64,000 bases of DNA, from positions 136,740,371 to 136,804,370 of the forward strand of contig CM068827.1 in NCBI GenBank assembly GCA_028554795.2, in the 5' to 3' direction. Each line of letters starts with the position of its first letter. Within the stretch, counting starts at the first letter, position 1. This document shows, one piece after another, positions 23,053 to 31,596 of this stretch. This stretch comes from Sinohyriopsis cumingii (taxonomy: Eukaryota > Mollusca > Bivalvia > Unionida > Unionidae). The translations under genes were made by a program, and so were the position numbers. Under the pieces are notes generated by a model, which was not told where the DNA came from, ran no database searches, and worked only from the letters and a program-made list of their open reading frames with translations.

Positions 23053-24892
23053 TATTTACGGTAGATTTATCTACAGGAAGGAAAAGGCAGAAGTGACTGA
23101 CGTCGATCTATCAAAGTTCGCAACCAAGAGCGATATTAACAATCTTCTATCGCTGTCAGAGGTGGACCCTGGTGAAGTTGCTGTTTTTCAAAATACCGAA
23201 GGAAGATTACAAACCAGCAATGTCAAAATAACTGATATAATCAAGCGAGACGAATACCGCGATCATATTAGTCAGTTTACTCGCCAATCGGAGATGGTAT
23301 TAAAATCTATTGCTGATATTACCGATATTATCGCGGTATTACCACTAAAGGCCAATATCGCGGATATGGAAAAATCCGACAAAGAGCTATCAGCGGCGAT
23401 GCTTCTAAAGGCCAATATCGCGGATGTGGAAAAATCCGACAAAGAGCTATCAGCGGCGATGCTTCTAAAGTCCGATAAGGTACCAACTGACGATTTCCAG
23501 GATAAAATAACAAAAAAATTTAACAAACTAACTAACGATCTTAAAAAACTCGACGAGGTATCAAAAAATCTCAATAAAAAACTCGACGATGATATAAAAA
23601 AATTCATCGAAACCTCCTCAACTAAACACGACAATCTCAACGAGAAAGTAAAATCCATCAACGAGGAAATTACCAAAATAAATACCGCGATGGGTCAAAA
23701 AGCCGATAGAACATCACACAGCGATCTCAGCGAGAAAACAAGAAAAATCAATGAGGATATCGCCCAAATCAACAAAGATATTGAAGCGTCACGTGCATTA
23801 ATATTTCAAAAAGCCGATAGAACATCACACAGCGACCTCAGCGAGAAAATAAAATCCATCAATGAGGATATCGCCCAAATCAACAAAGATATTGAAGCGT
23901 CACGTGCATTAATATTTCAAAAAGCCGATAGAACATCACATAACGATCTCAGCGAGAAAACAAGAAAAATCGACGAGGATATTACTAAAATTAACGATGA
24001 TATTAACGCGGTACGCCAAATCGTAAACGAAAAAATTGATAAAACATCACACGACGAGAAAACAAAATCCATCAACGATGATATTAACGCGGTACGCCAA
24101 ATCGTAAACGAAAAAGTCGATAAAACATCACACGATGATCTCCACGAGAAAACAAAAAAAATCAGCGAAGATGTTACTAAAATATCCGAGGAAACCTCCG
24201 CGGTACGCCAAATCGTAAACGAAAAAGTCGATAAAACATCACATAACGATCTCAGCGAGAAAACAAGAAAAATCGACGAGGATATTACTAAAATTAACAA
24301 TGAAATTAACGCGGTACGCGCATTAGCGAATGAAAAAGTCGACGGATTCGTTTACCTCGGTGAAATATCAAAATTGAGCGGGGATCTTATCAATGCGACT
24401 AAAAAAATTGACGAAATCAACACAAAAATATCACCGTTGGATATTTCAAAATTAGCGCTAATTCGCGTACCAGTGGAGGTAGAAACATCAGATCTTCCTT
24501 GTCATGTATCATTTATGATGAATACACAAAATATTACCTGGACACCCGATAATGATTCTTTTACCTTTATCGCGCAAATTCGGGGTGTATATCGAGTTTA
24601 TGTTATATCGGGGTCAACAAAATTTAACGTGAAGGCAAATCGTCATGAAATTTACGAATATTATCCTGGATTTTTCATTATTTCCATGGATAAAGATCAC
24701 TCTGAAACTTTTACACTAACGCCACCGGATAGAACCACCACGGAACCAGTGCATTATTTTGTAATTTTCGAATATTTATCTGGTTGGAAAAATATTGGTC
24801 AACTCGAGCCGATCGTAATTGTCACGGTAGATTCAGCTGCTGAGATAGATGACCTTAGATCATTTGAAAACGGAAAACCGATCCGCAATTGA
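23045..24892 (+). CDS. Coiled-coil fibre/spike-like protein, 615 aa
   Basis: The N-terminal 60 residues may anchor the protein to the capsid. Residues about 65-465 are an almost unbroken heptad coiled coil made of modules. Two 20-residue copies (ANIADxEKSDKELSAAMLLK) are encoded by adjacent 60-bp repeats at about 23350-23469. Copies of a 37-residue module containing KADRTSHxDLSEK start near 23701, 23812 and 23923, a 111-bp period. Related VRQIVNEKVDKTSH modules follow. From about residue 470 the sequence becomes beta-rich (VPVEVETSDLPCHVSFMMN, later FTLTPPDRTT), like a receptor-binding head. The stalk-plus-head design suggests a trimeric host-attachment fibre; this is inference, as no homologue is named. 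The ATG overlaps the protease stop, which indicates coupled expression. Confidence 0.75.
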   Translation: MVDIYGRFIYRKEKAEVTDVDLSKFATKSDINNLLSLSEVDPGEVAVFQNTEGRLQTSNVKITDIIKRDEYRDHISQFTRQSEMVLKSIADITDIIAVLPLKANIADMEKSDKELSAAMLLKANIADVEKSDKELSAAMLLKSDKVPTDDFQDKITKKFNKLTNDLKKLDEVSKNLNKKLDDDIKKFIETSSTKHDNLNEKVKSINEEITKINTAMGQKADRTSHSDLSEKTRKINEDIAQINKDIEASRALIFQKADRTSHSDLSEKIKSINEDIAQINKDIEASRALIFQKADRTSHNDLSEKTRKIDEDITKINDDINAVRQIVNEKIDKTSHDEKTKSINDDINAVRQIVNEKVDKTSHDDLHEKTKKISEDVTKISEETSAVRQIVNEKVDKTSHNDLSEKTRKIDEDITKINNEINAVRALANEKVDGFVYLGEISKLSGDLINATKKIDEINTKISPLDISKLALIRVPVEVETSDLPCHVSFMMNTQNITWTPDNDSFTFIAQIRGVYRVYVISGSTKFNVKANRHEIYEYYPGFFIISMDKDHSETFTLTPPDRTTTEPVHYFVIFEYLSGWKNIGQLEPIVIVTVDSAAEIDDLRSFENGKPIRN

Positions 24893-24910
24893 TTGAAAAC
24901 TAACTAATAA

Positions 24911-25441
24911 ATGACCGCATCGGATTACCGTTACAATCAGGCGCGATCATGGCAGGATTCGATAAAAAAACTCCTCGACGAATATCAAACAAAAATAAAA
25001 AAATACCAGCGTAGATTAGTTATCATTGACGTTGCTGTGTACACGGTATCCGCGATAGTCGCCGGCGCGGGGATAATTTTATCCGCGGTAACAACAATCG
25101 CGCCGATCGTAGCAACAATAATAATCTCGTCAACAACGACAATCGCTGGTGTTCTCAATATCGTAGCGAAAAAAATCTCATCATGCGCGAATGAAAAATT
25201 ATCGTTGTACAAAAACAAACTATCCAAGGTCAATGACGCGTATTCGAGATTATCATCGTTGCTTTCGGAGAGTCTCAATGATGGCATTATCTCCGATCTA
25301 GAATTTTCGGTAATGATCGGTATTTACTCGGAGATTGAACAAATGAATATTAATAATGTCCGAGCTAGCCCAGATAGTGACAAACACGACACCGCCGACA
25401 ACGACGTTAATATCGTTAAGCTCCACCAAACCAGAATTTAG
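24911..25441 (+). CDS. Unknown membrane protein, 176 aa
   Basis: Residues about 1-35 form a charged helix. Residues about 36-85 are strongly hydrophobic (VIIDVAVYTVSAIVAGAGII, then VATIIISSTTTIAG) and can make two membrane-spanning helices with a short turn. The remainder is charged and helical (KISSCANEKLSLYKNKLSK). No signal peptide motif or enzyme motif is seen. It sits 18 bp after the fibre gene and its last 86 bp overlap the start of the next gene in another frame. It may be a virion membrane component or a lysis/entry factor. I do not recognise the family. Confidence 0.7.
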   Translation: MTASDYRYNQARSWQDSIKKLLDEYQTKIKKYQRRLVIIDVAVYTVSAIVAGAGIILSAVTTIAPIVATIIISSTTTIAGVLNIVAKKISSCANEKLSLYKNKLSKVNDAYSRLSSLLSESLNDGIISDLEFSVMIGIYSEIEQMNINNVRASPDSDKHDTADNDVNIVKLHQTRI

Positions 25442-26900
25442 CATCAATTTTCCAACACCAATCAGCGTTAAAGAAATTGCGTTAACACAATTGCGTGTCT
25501 TCAACAGCTGGCCTAATGTTAGATCGACGTCATTCGGTAAATTATTGTCAAATAATTCACTTGTTTTTGCCAACAAAACCAAACCCGATGGAACACCTGA
25601 TTGGATATATGTCGGTATACCAACAGGAAGTTACGAAATTGATCAGCTGGATAAGGAATTTACCACCAGAATATCAAATATAACCGGCGATGCTACTCCG
25701 GGAATAAAAATATCTGCGCACGAACCAACGCTATCATCGATGATAGAAGTTAAATCACCTTACATAGTAGATATTTACCAATCATCGATTAGATCTATAT
25801 TAGGTTGGCCCGAAATTCCGCCTGTGGAAACATCGGATGATACAACCCCCGGGTTTACCTCGTTGGATTTACCAAGCACATTAGAACCAAAAAAATCCGA
25901 CTTTGTCACCGACGAGGCTTCGGGATCATTCCCTACATCCAGCTTTGATATAATCAATAAGGCTATTGATCTCATGGAGCAACATAAACGTGATCGTATT
26001 GTGTTTTCTTTTAATTTTAGGGGGGGAAATATTTCATGGTTGGTTCTTCCCAAAATTCCACCCGCGGATACAGTGATAGATATTGATGAATATAAAAAAA
26101 TTATAATAACCCCAATAGACGGCGATTATGTAAAAAAAACCATCAGTGAATTTAATAGAGTACATAAGATATTCCTTTCTCATTTTCGATCATTTTTCAA
26201 TGAATGTATCGAAAATAAATCAATCTTGTGTGAATTTCTCCCATTGGACGTGAGAAGCTTGAATCGAATTGCGAACGATCTTGAATATTATCATAAAATG
26301 CTTATTCAGGCAATCATCGACGATGTATCAATCGGCGATTATATTCTTCCTATTACCAAATTTACATTGATCAAAAATTCAGGAAATAAGAAAAAATTCA
26401 TGGAATTACATAAATTGACCGAGGAAACGCTACCAAATTTCAAATTTCCCGGTTATGACATTGATAAACTAAGAAAATCCGTCACTGATACCATCGATGA
26501 GTTATTTCCGAAATTACATGCCGCGTGGGCAGAGAAAAAACAATTAGCGCTGTTTCTCAGACACGATAATGATCCGACCAAGGGCGGGCGGCATATCTCG
26601 CCAGGTATCGTTAATATAACGGAAGTTATCGCGATTTATCTTCACGCGGATGTTGTCGAGGGTAGCTACAATGTTGATTCGTCAGAGTCAAATCAAGCAC
26701 AGCAGGGATTTATATTGTATTCGTTTTCACCTAGCGCCTCTCCGGGTTATTTGATAATAAAGGAGCCGGTGAATCCGTTTTATCTGCGATGTCATAATCG
26801 ATTGTTGTCAAGGATAAATTTCAAACTGACGGATCAGAAAGGAAATTTGCTTGATATACGCGGGGAAACTGTTAGTATCAATCTGCTGGTGAAATCGTAA
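25356..26900 (+). CDS. Penton-like minor capsid protein, 514 aa
   Basis: Beta-type sequence at both ends brackets a helical insertion. Residues about 15-175 include SVKEIALTQLRVFNSWPNV and IPTGSYEIDQLDK. The last 115 residues (ITEVIAIYLHADVVEGSYNV to the end, with PVNPFYLRCHN and GNLLDIRGE) form a second beta domain. The IPTGSYEI and FRGE/IRGE type segments are what I recall from penton or minor capsid proteins of invertebrate DJR elements. The central part (about 175-390) is helical and may be lineage-specific. The start lies inside the preceding gene; the next in-frame methionine would remove the conserved N-terminal strand, so 25356 is preferred. It is the last gene of the rightward block. 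A penton role at the five-fold vertices is inferred. Confidence 0.7.
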   Translation: MSELAQIVTNTTPPTTTLISLSSTKPEFSINFPTPISVKEIALTQLRVFNSWPNVRSTSFGKLLSNNSLVFANKTKPDGTPDWIYVGIPTGSYEIDQLDKEFTTRISNITGDATPGIKISAHEPTLSSMIEVKSPYIVDIYQSSIRSILGWPEIPPVETSDDTTPGFTSLDLPSTLEPKKSDFVTDEASGSFPTSSFDIINKAIDLMEQHKRDRIVFSFNFRGGNISWLVLPKIPPADTVIDIDEYKKIIITPIDGDYVKKTISEFNRVHKIFLSHFRSFFNECIENKSILCEFLPLDVRSLNRIANDLEYYHKMLIQAIIDDVSIGDYILPITKFTLIKNSGNKKKFMELHKLTEETLPNFKFPGYDIDKLRKSVTDTIDELFPKLHAAWAEKKQLALFLRHDNDPTKGGRHISPGIVNITEVIAIYLHADVVEGSYNVDSSESNQAQQGFILYSFSPSASPGYLIIKEPVNPFYLRCHNRLLSRINFKLTDQKGNLLDIRGETVSINLLVKS

Positions 26901-27361
26901 ATCCATCCGCCAGGGAAAAACAGGCCAAAAAAATAAATAAAATCCAGGGAAATTTTCAAATCGTAAATCTATCTACCAGGGAAAAATAAATAAAATCCGG
27001 GGAAATTTTCAAAATTAGTAAAAAATTGCATAATTTCAGTAAATAAATTATTTTTGGTAAAGAAAATTGCATAATTTTATGTTTTTGATGGGGGTAAATA
27101 CCCGTCAAATCGAGTAATTTATATAATTTCGTAAATCTACTGGGGTAAATACCCGTCAAATTGTGCAATTTATATAATTTTATGTTTTTTGGTGGGGTAA
27201 ATACCCGTCAAAATAAAGAAAATTGCATAATTTCAGTAAAATAGGCCAAAAAAATAAATAAAATCCAGGGAAATTTTCAAAATTAATATATTTTTTTAAT
27301 TTTTGTTGCAGAAATCTTCAGGAAGATATTTCCTTGGCCTTGCTCTCATCGACAAGTTTTT
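26901..27361. promoter_or_regulatory. AT-rich, repeat-bearing gap between the two gene blocks
   Basis: This is the only long non-coding stretch inside the element. The word GGGTAAATACCCGTCAAA occurs three times at about 51-bp spacing (near 27092, 27143 and 27194); its GGGTA-AA-TACCC part is a small hairpin. A 38-bp block beginning AGGCCAAAAAAATAAATAAA and ending AATTTTCAAA occurs at about 26922 and again at about 27243, with a partial copy near 26980. It lies between convergent gene blocks, so termination of both transcripts, or a cis replication or packaging site, are possible roles. None is shown by sequence alone. Confidence 0.6.
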
Positions 27362-27691
27362 TCAGTTGTCTGACGCGTGAACTTGTAATTTTTTTGACTC
27401 GTATGCGTCTGATAAAATCAATCTAGCTTTTTCCACTAGCGTAGATAATTTAACAAACTCCTCGACGCGATCATCGCTGACTGTCGAAAGTGATTGATAC
27501 ATCGCGATTTGGATTTTCTTTATTAATTTGTATTCGGATGGTAGCGTGTATTTGTATTCAAGTTTTCCTTGAACAATTGTCTCGAATTCAGATCGGATTT
27601 TATTCGCGTCCAACTCCGAGGGAAGATTTATATTTTTATTTCTCAGGTCATCGATAGCTTCGATGATGTTGCTTATGGTTTGTTCGTTCAT
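27362..27691 (-). CDS. Unknown small helical protein, 109 aa
   Basis: The protein is mostly helical and charged (TISNIIEAIDDLRNKN, then EKARLILSDAYESKK). It has no cysteine motif, membrane segment or known active site. It is the last gene of a leftward cluster with the HNH endonuclease (25 bp away) and the cysteine-rich protein, so all three may share a transcript. An open frame with a start directly after an AT-rich stretch, and tight spacing, support it as a real gene. I cannot assign a function. Confidence 0.6.
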   Translation of the reverse strand: MNEQTISNIIEAIDDLRNKNINLPSELDANKIRSEFETIVQGKLEYKYTLPSEYKLIKKIQIAMYQSLSTVSDDRVEEFVKLSTLVEKARLILSDAYESKKLQVHASDN

Positions 27692-27716
27692 GTTATATTA
27701 ATTTTGTAATATTTAA

Positions 27717-28292
27717 TTATTCTTCGTCACTCTCCGAATCAAATATTATCGGAATATAGGAAAATTTGATCCACGCGCCGAGATTATATGAAAATGTCGC
27801 ATTGGTTCTTCCTTCTGCTACATATCGCACCGATCGTGAGTTAATTTCATAATATTTCGCAGCTGCGCTCATCGATTCGAATATCATCTCCTCGCCCGTT
27901 TCTTGATTTATCGACTTGACGGCCTTGGCGTATTTCGGATGTTTGCCGGTATTGCCGGATCTTGAATTTTCGCTCGAAGTTACAACCCGAAGATTGGAAA
28001 GTTTATTGTTGAGTTTATTTCCGTCAATATGATCGATAACAAGTCCAATTTTTATTGGTCCGTTGAAAACTTCGAATACAAACCGATGACATAAATAATT
28101 CGTTTTTCTTTGTTTTTTATTCTTACCGACTGTGAACATGAGATAACCGGAATTAATAACTTTACCAACACGTTTCTTTGTTTTAGCATTTCTGACAATA
28201 CCATCTGATGACGCCTCGTATCCCTCGATGGTTGGGTGAGATTTATACTCGTGCGTGATTTTCATTGCAGGAATCGTCGATTTCATTTCCAT
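27717..28292 (-). CDS. NUMOD4-HNH endonuclease
   Basis: Residues about 12-55 match a NUMOD4-type segment (IEGYEASSDGIVRNAKTKKR). The HNH nuclease core follows at about 68-115, with LCHRFVFEVFNG, the catalytic VIDHIDGNKLNNK and the trailing SNLRVVTSSEN. The C-terminal 65 residues (VKSINQETGEEMIFESMSAA, then YYEINSRSVRYV) look like a NUMOD1-type helix-turn-helix DNA-binding part. The arrangement is typical of free-standing or intron-homing endonucleases of phages and large DNA viruses. In this context it could promote spread of the element, nick DNA for replication or exclude competitors; these are guesses. It starts at ATG after ATTATATA and ends 25 bp before the 109-residue gene. No key residue is missing as far as I can see. 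Confidence 0.85.
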   Translation of the reverse strand: MEMKSTIPAMKITHEYKSHPTIEGYEASSDGIVRNAKTKKRVGKVINSGYLMFTVGKNKKQRKTNYLCHRFVFEVFNGPIKIGLVIDHIDGNKLNNKLSNLRVVTSSENSRSGNTGKHPKYAKAVKSINQETGEEMIFESMSAAAKYYEINSRSVRYVAEGRTNATFSYNLGAWIKFSYIPIIFDSESDEE

Positions 28293-28302
28293 TATATAAT
28301 AT

Positions 28303-28590
28303 TTATCTGTCTAAATCATAATTTGCCTTGAATCGATTAATATAATCTTCTTCGCAGGTTATTATCGAGGAAGATTTCTTTTTGTAATATCTGAGCAATT
28401 CTCGATAATTTTTCCCTCCACAGGATAAACACAACCGTGTCTTTCCTCGAGTGCCAACTTGACAAACTAAACACCTCTGTGGTCCTTTACTGCCTCGTCG
28501 AATCGCATATATGTGAGCGCCACAATAATCGCCTCTGCAGGATTTGTCGCATGATTTTGTTGATCCGATTGGTATCCATTTGCATTGCAT
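28303..28590 (-). CDS. Small cysteine-rich zinc-binding protein, 95 aa
   Basis: The frame is open further upstream, but the methionine at MQCKWIPIG is preferred: the upstream extension lies under the oppositely oriented polymerase gene and lacks any motif. Cysteines and histidine fall in a zinc-binding pattern: C3, C14, C18, C23, H26, then C40-x2-C43 and C54-x2-C57. The tail is basic (YYKKKSS) and then acidic. Such small multi-ribbon proteins commonly bind DNA or RNA or act as transcription factors; a regulator of late genes is plausible but unproven. It is the first gene of the leftward cluster and shares a 33-bp intergenic space with the divergent polymerase-helicase gene. Confidence 0.75.
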   Translation of the reverse strand: MQCKWIPIGSTKSCDKSCRGDYCGAHIYAIRRGSKGPQRCLVCQVGTRGKTRLCLSCGGKNYRELLRYYKKKSSSIITCEEDYINRFKANYDLDR

Positions 28591-28623
28591 TATATAATTT
28601 AAACATTTGTCTAAAATATAATA
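28591..28623. promoter_or_regulatory. 33-bp bidirectional intergenic region
   Basis: This tiny AT-only gap separates the start codons of two divergent genes, so it must hold overlapping promoters or the promoters lie inside the coding regions. On the minus strand ATTATATA abuts the ATG; on the plus strand AAAATATAATA abuts it. An ATTATATAATG arrangement also occurs at the HNH start (28292). Confidence 0.5.
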
Positions 28624-31596
28624 ATGGATACATTTGATCTTGATGAGGCAGAATATATCATTCCTGAGGTCGATCGCGCCAAAAAAGAATTTTTCGATGA
28701 TGGGGGGATTCATGTTTGGTCGACATGGAAAACTAACGCTGTTGATGCTACGATGAATCTGGAATGGGCCAAGAAGATAATCGAGCACATAAAATCCGAA
28801 CACAAGGAAGAGCGATTTATCTTTGGAATAAAATTTATTGCACAAATGCCTGACGACACTTGGATTATTCGCGATAAACGAGATCCCGTGCGTGGCGGTA
28901 AGAAAAACGTCGTTCTTGATAAAAATTCGAAGCCAGGATTATTATTGGGAATTGACGGTCCTTATTATGCTAGGGCGTATCCATCTAGCGCTGTTGTTTA
29001 TGGAATTTATCGGCTGAATAATAATCCTGACATGAAAAATCTACCTGCGATGAAAGAATCACCGATGATAAATTGCGTTGCTGAGCGTGTTATCGAGCAC
29101 ATGAAAAACGCTCGTCGTGGATCTGGTCTGACTCAGTTGAGGTTGGATAAAATTAATTCATGGGCAAAGACAGTTGTTGATGGCGCATCGATTGACGATG
29201 TTGCTGTGTTGAGCAAGAAACTTAAATTTCCTATCACGGTGAAAACGCTATCAGGAGAAATATTATATTCGTCGCCGTATAGATCTCGAGGAGTTCCAAT
29301 CGAGATTGTTGATCATAATTCACCTGCGTGGTCGCAGTCGGTAATAATATTCCCGCGAGATCGCGCTGTTAAATTTTATCCCGTTGATGGTGCAAAAGAC
29401 AATTCCGATGCCATGTTCCGATATATCAAAATATTAGCCGCGTCTGATCCAATATCAGTTTGGTTATTCTCGAGTGAAGAAAAATATGATCAATTTATCT
29501 TGCCGCGAGGGGATATTTACCGAGATGAAAAATTACATGAATCGATGAGAAATATCGCGGTGAAATATTCGTCAAATCCTGATCAGTTACTGACAAATTG
29601 TTTTACTGTTCCGTCTGTTGCTGCTCATGCTGCCAGAGAAAGAAATTCGTGGAAACCTACGAGAAATGAATACCTCGCTGATATTCAACTTAGCTGTATC
29701 GAGTACGGCCATGGCGGATTGTGGAATACCAAATATTATTTCGAAGATATGATCTCCGTTGATATGAGCGCGTGCTATCCTGGAAGTTTCCTTGGATATG
29801 GCGATTGTGCGGATTATTTTGCTAAATTTGGCCATCCCACCAGCGAGATGACAAGGGTAGCAATTAACGGACCGTTACCTGATTTTGTCATGACCGGATT
29901 CGCTTATGTAACTTCATTCGAGCTTGCTGAAAATTTACATAAAATTTGTTATATTTGGTTTGGTCGGCATTTATCGCAGCGTCGTTGGGTCCCTACGGTG
30001 TTGTTGAGGTATATGCTGGATTCGTCAATGTTAATATCGTTGACGGTTAGCGAGGCGATTATATCGTATAGAAAACAAACTGAAGTGTGGCTACCGACGG
30101 ATTGTGAAAACGCGAAAGATATTGGAAGAAAAATAATTGGCAAATTTACTCAAGGAGGATCCGTTGATCATAAACACCGACACGCTAGGTTGTTTATCAA
30201 CGACGCTGAGATGGATTTTATTATTGCCGATACGGTATCGCGAGGGATATTCTGTAACAGAGAAAATATTATTATTGACGGAGTAAAGTTGGGTACCGTA
30301 ATTAGCTATCTCGATGGAGAATCAGCGCAGTATACGCATTTGAGATCATCGATGCTCGCTTATGTGAGCATAAATATACTGTCGATGATAAATAAATTTT
30401 CTGATATCGCGGTAAGGGTCGCAACGGATTCGTTTTATATCGATAAGAAATATCAGTATAGGCTAGAAAATTTAATCGCTGATGGCTCTTGGGGCACTTG
30501 GAGGATAAAAAACGAAGATATTCTAGATTATTGTGAAGACGCCGATGTCGAAGATTGCGATAAATTTCATCAAGATAAATGCGAGGAAATATCGATGGCT
30601 GCATCTGCATTTGACCCGATTTCACGTAACAAATTCGTTTACATGAATGGTCCTGGTGGTAGCGGAAAAACAACGCGAGCGATAAGTTTATTTGCGAAAT
30701 CTGATATGATAGTGCTGACTCCAACTCACAGATTAGCGCGAGAAATAAGGCAACGCGGCGTTGATTCTTGCACGTATCACAGTTATTTCAAATACAGCGG
30801 TGGATTATGGGATTCGGCTCGCATGGGAAACAAATATATCAACAAAATTATAATATTTGATGAAATTTGCACAGTAAATTTAGTTGTATTACAATCGTTC
30901 CTGACCTGGCTGGAGGAGAAAAATACCGCCGTGGTAATGTGCGGAGATCATGGCCAGCCTGATCCTATTGATGGAGAATCTCCTCACGAATGGCTCAGGA
31001 ACTTCGTTGACTATTATGAGGAAATCGACGCCGATTATAGATCCGATGATATTTTACTGACTGAATTTAAGAAAATAATTCGATTACAACCGAATAAGTT
31101 TCAATGCGATGTGATGAGAAGAATAATCGACGAGACTCCGATGGATATTTTTCTAAATTTGTGGCGTCCCGATCATCTGATCGTTGCTAGTAGGAAAATT
31201 GTTCGTGATGTTATTCAGGAAATATTATTCAAGCTTCATTGCGAGAAATTTCCAACATTGCAGGTACCGTTGTGTTACAGGCCCGCTGATACCAGGAAAC
31301 AAAATATCAGTGTTACTTTACCCTGCGGAGAGGAAAAGATCTTTGTACTGAACGATATTATTCTTGTTGATATTAATCTTGTTAATGACGCGATAAACGC
31401 AGAAAGATCGCCATGGAAACTTGGATACGCAACAACGATACATTCATCGCAGGGATTAACCGTGGATGGCCAAGTTTGGATCGTCGATGATAGAATTTCC
31501 TGGTCAAATTTAGTTTATTTAGCCGTGTCAAGAGTAAGAAAATTATCTCAGTTAGGTAGAATTCGGTTTCACATTAATGACGCTGGCGGTAGTTGA
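28624..31596 (+). CDS. Family B DNA polymerase fused to SF1 helicase
   Basis: The N-terminal 340 residues are a divergent region that may hold a terminal-protein or exonuclease-like part. Family B palm motifs follow: motif A VDMSACYPG with Asp380, a motif B-like RKIIGKFTQGG at 502-512 with Lys507, and motif C VATDSFYID with Asp602, where DTDS is replaced by ATDS. After a linker comes an SF1B (Pif1/RecD/Dda-like) helicase: Walker A GPGGSGKTT at 676-684, Walker B IIFDEI with Asp746-Glu747, motif III MCGDHGQPDP, TIHSSQGLT at about 938-946 and VSRVRK at about 968-973. The enzyme would copy the element, probably by protein priming from the terminal repeats, and unwind its own template. Standard Polintons carry an unfused polymerase. 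I recall a similar fusion in some fungal and cnidarian genome proteins. The 3' end overlaps the convergent integrase by 28 bp. Confidence 0.85.
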   Translation: MDTFDLDEAEYIIPEVDRAKKEFFDDGGIHVWSTWKTNAVDATMNLEWAKKIIEHIKSEHKEERFIFGIKFIAQMPDDTWIIRDKRDPVRGGKKNVVLDKNSKPGLLLGIDGPYYARAYPSSAVVYGIYRLNNNPDMKNLPAMKESPMINCVAERVIEHMKNARRGSGLTQLRLDKINSWAKTVVDGASIDDVAVLSKKLKFPITVKTLSGEILYSSPYRSRGVPIEIVDHNSPAWSQSVIIFPRDRAVKFYPVDGAKDNSDAMFRYIKILAASDPISVWLFSSEEKYDQFILPRGDIYRDEKLHESMRNIAVKYSSNPDQLLTNCFTVPSVAAHAARERNSWKPTRNEYLADIQLSCIEYGHGGLWNTKYYFEDMISVDMSACYPGSFLGYGDCADYFAKFGHPTSEMTRVAINGPLPDFVMTGFAYVTSFELAENLHKICYIWFGRHLSQRRWVPTVLLRYMLDSSMLISLTVSEAIISYRKQTEVWLPTDCENAKDIGRKIIGKFTQGGSVDHKHRHARLFINDAEMDFIIADTVSRGIFCNRENIIIDGVKLGTVISYLDGESAQYTHLRSSMLAYVSINILSMINKFSDIAVRVATDSFYIDKKYQYRLENLIADGSWGTWRIKNEDILDYCEDADVEDCDKFHQDKCEEISMAASAFDPISRNKFVYMNGPGGSGKTTRAISLFAKSDMIVLTPTHRLAREIRQRGVDSCTYHSYFKYSGGLWDSARMGNKYINKIIIFDEICTVNLVVLQSFLTWLEEKNTAVVMCGDHGQPDPIDGESPHEWLRNFVDYYEEIDADYRSDDILLTEFKKIIRLQPNKFQCDVMRRIIDETPMDIFLNLWRPDHLIVASRKIVRDVIQEILFKLHCEKFPTLQVPLCYRPADTRKQNISVTLPCGEEKIFVLNDIILVDINLVNDAINAERSPWKLGYATTIHSSQGLTVDGQVWIVDDRISWSNLVYLAVSRVRKLSQLGRIRFHINDAGGS

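Noticed and set aside
23272..24300. Long antisense frames under the fibre gene
   Set aside because: They mirror the coiled-coil repeats of the plus-strand gene and have no domain of their own.
28591..28845. N-terminal extension of the cysteine-rich protein to 28845
   Set aside because: It lies under the start of the polymerase gene on the other strand and has no motif; MQCKWIPIG at 28590 is the better start.
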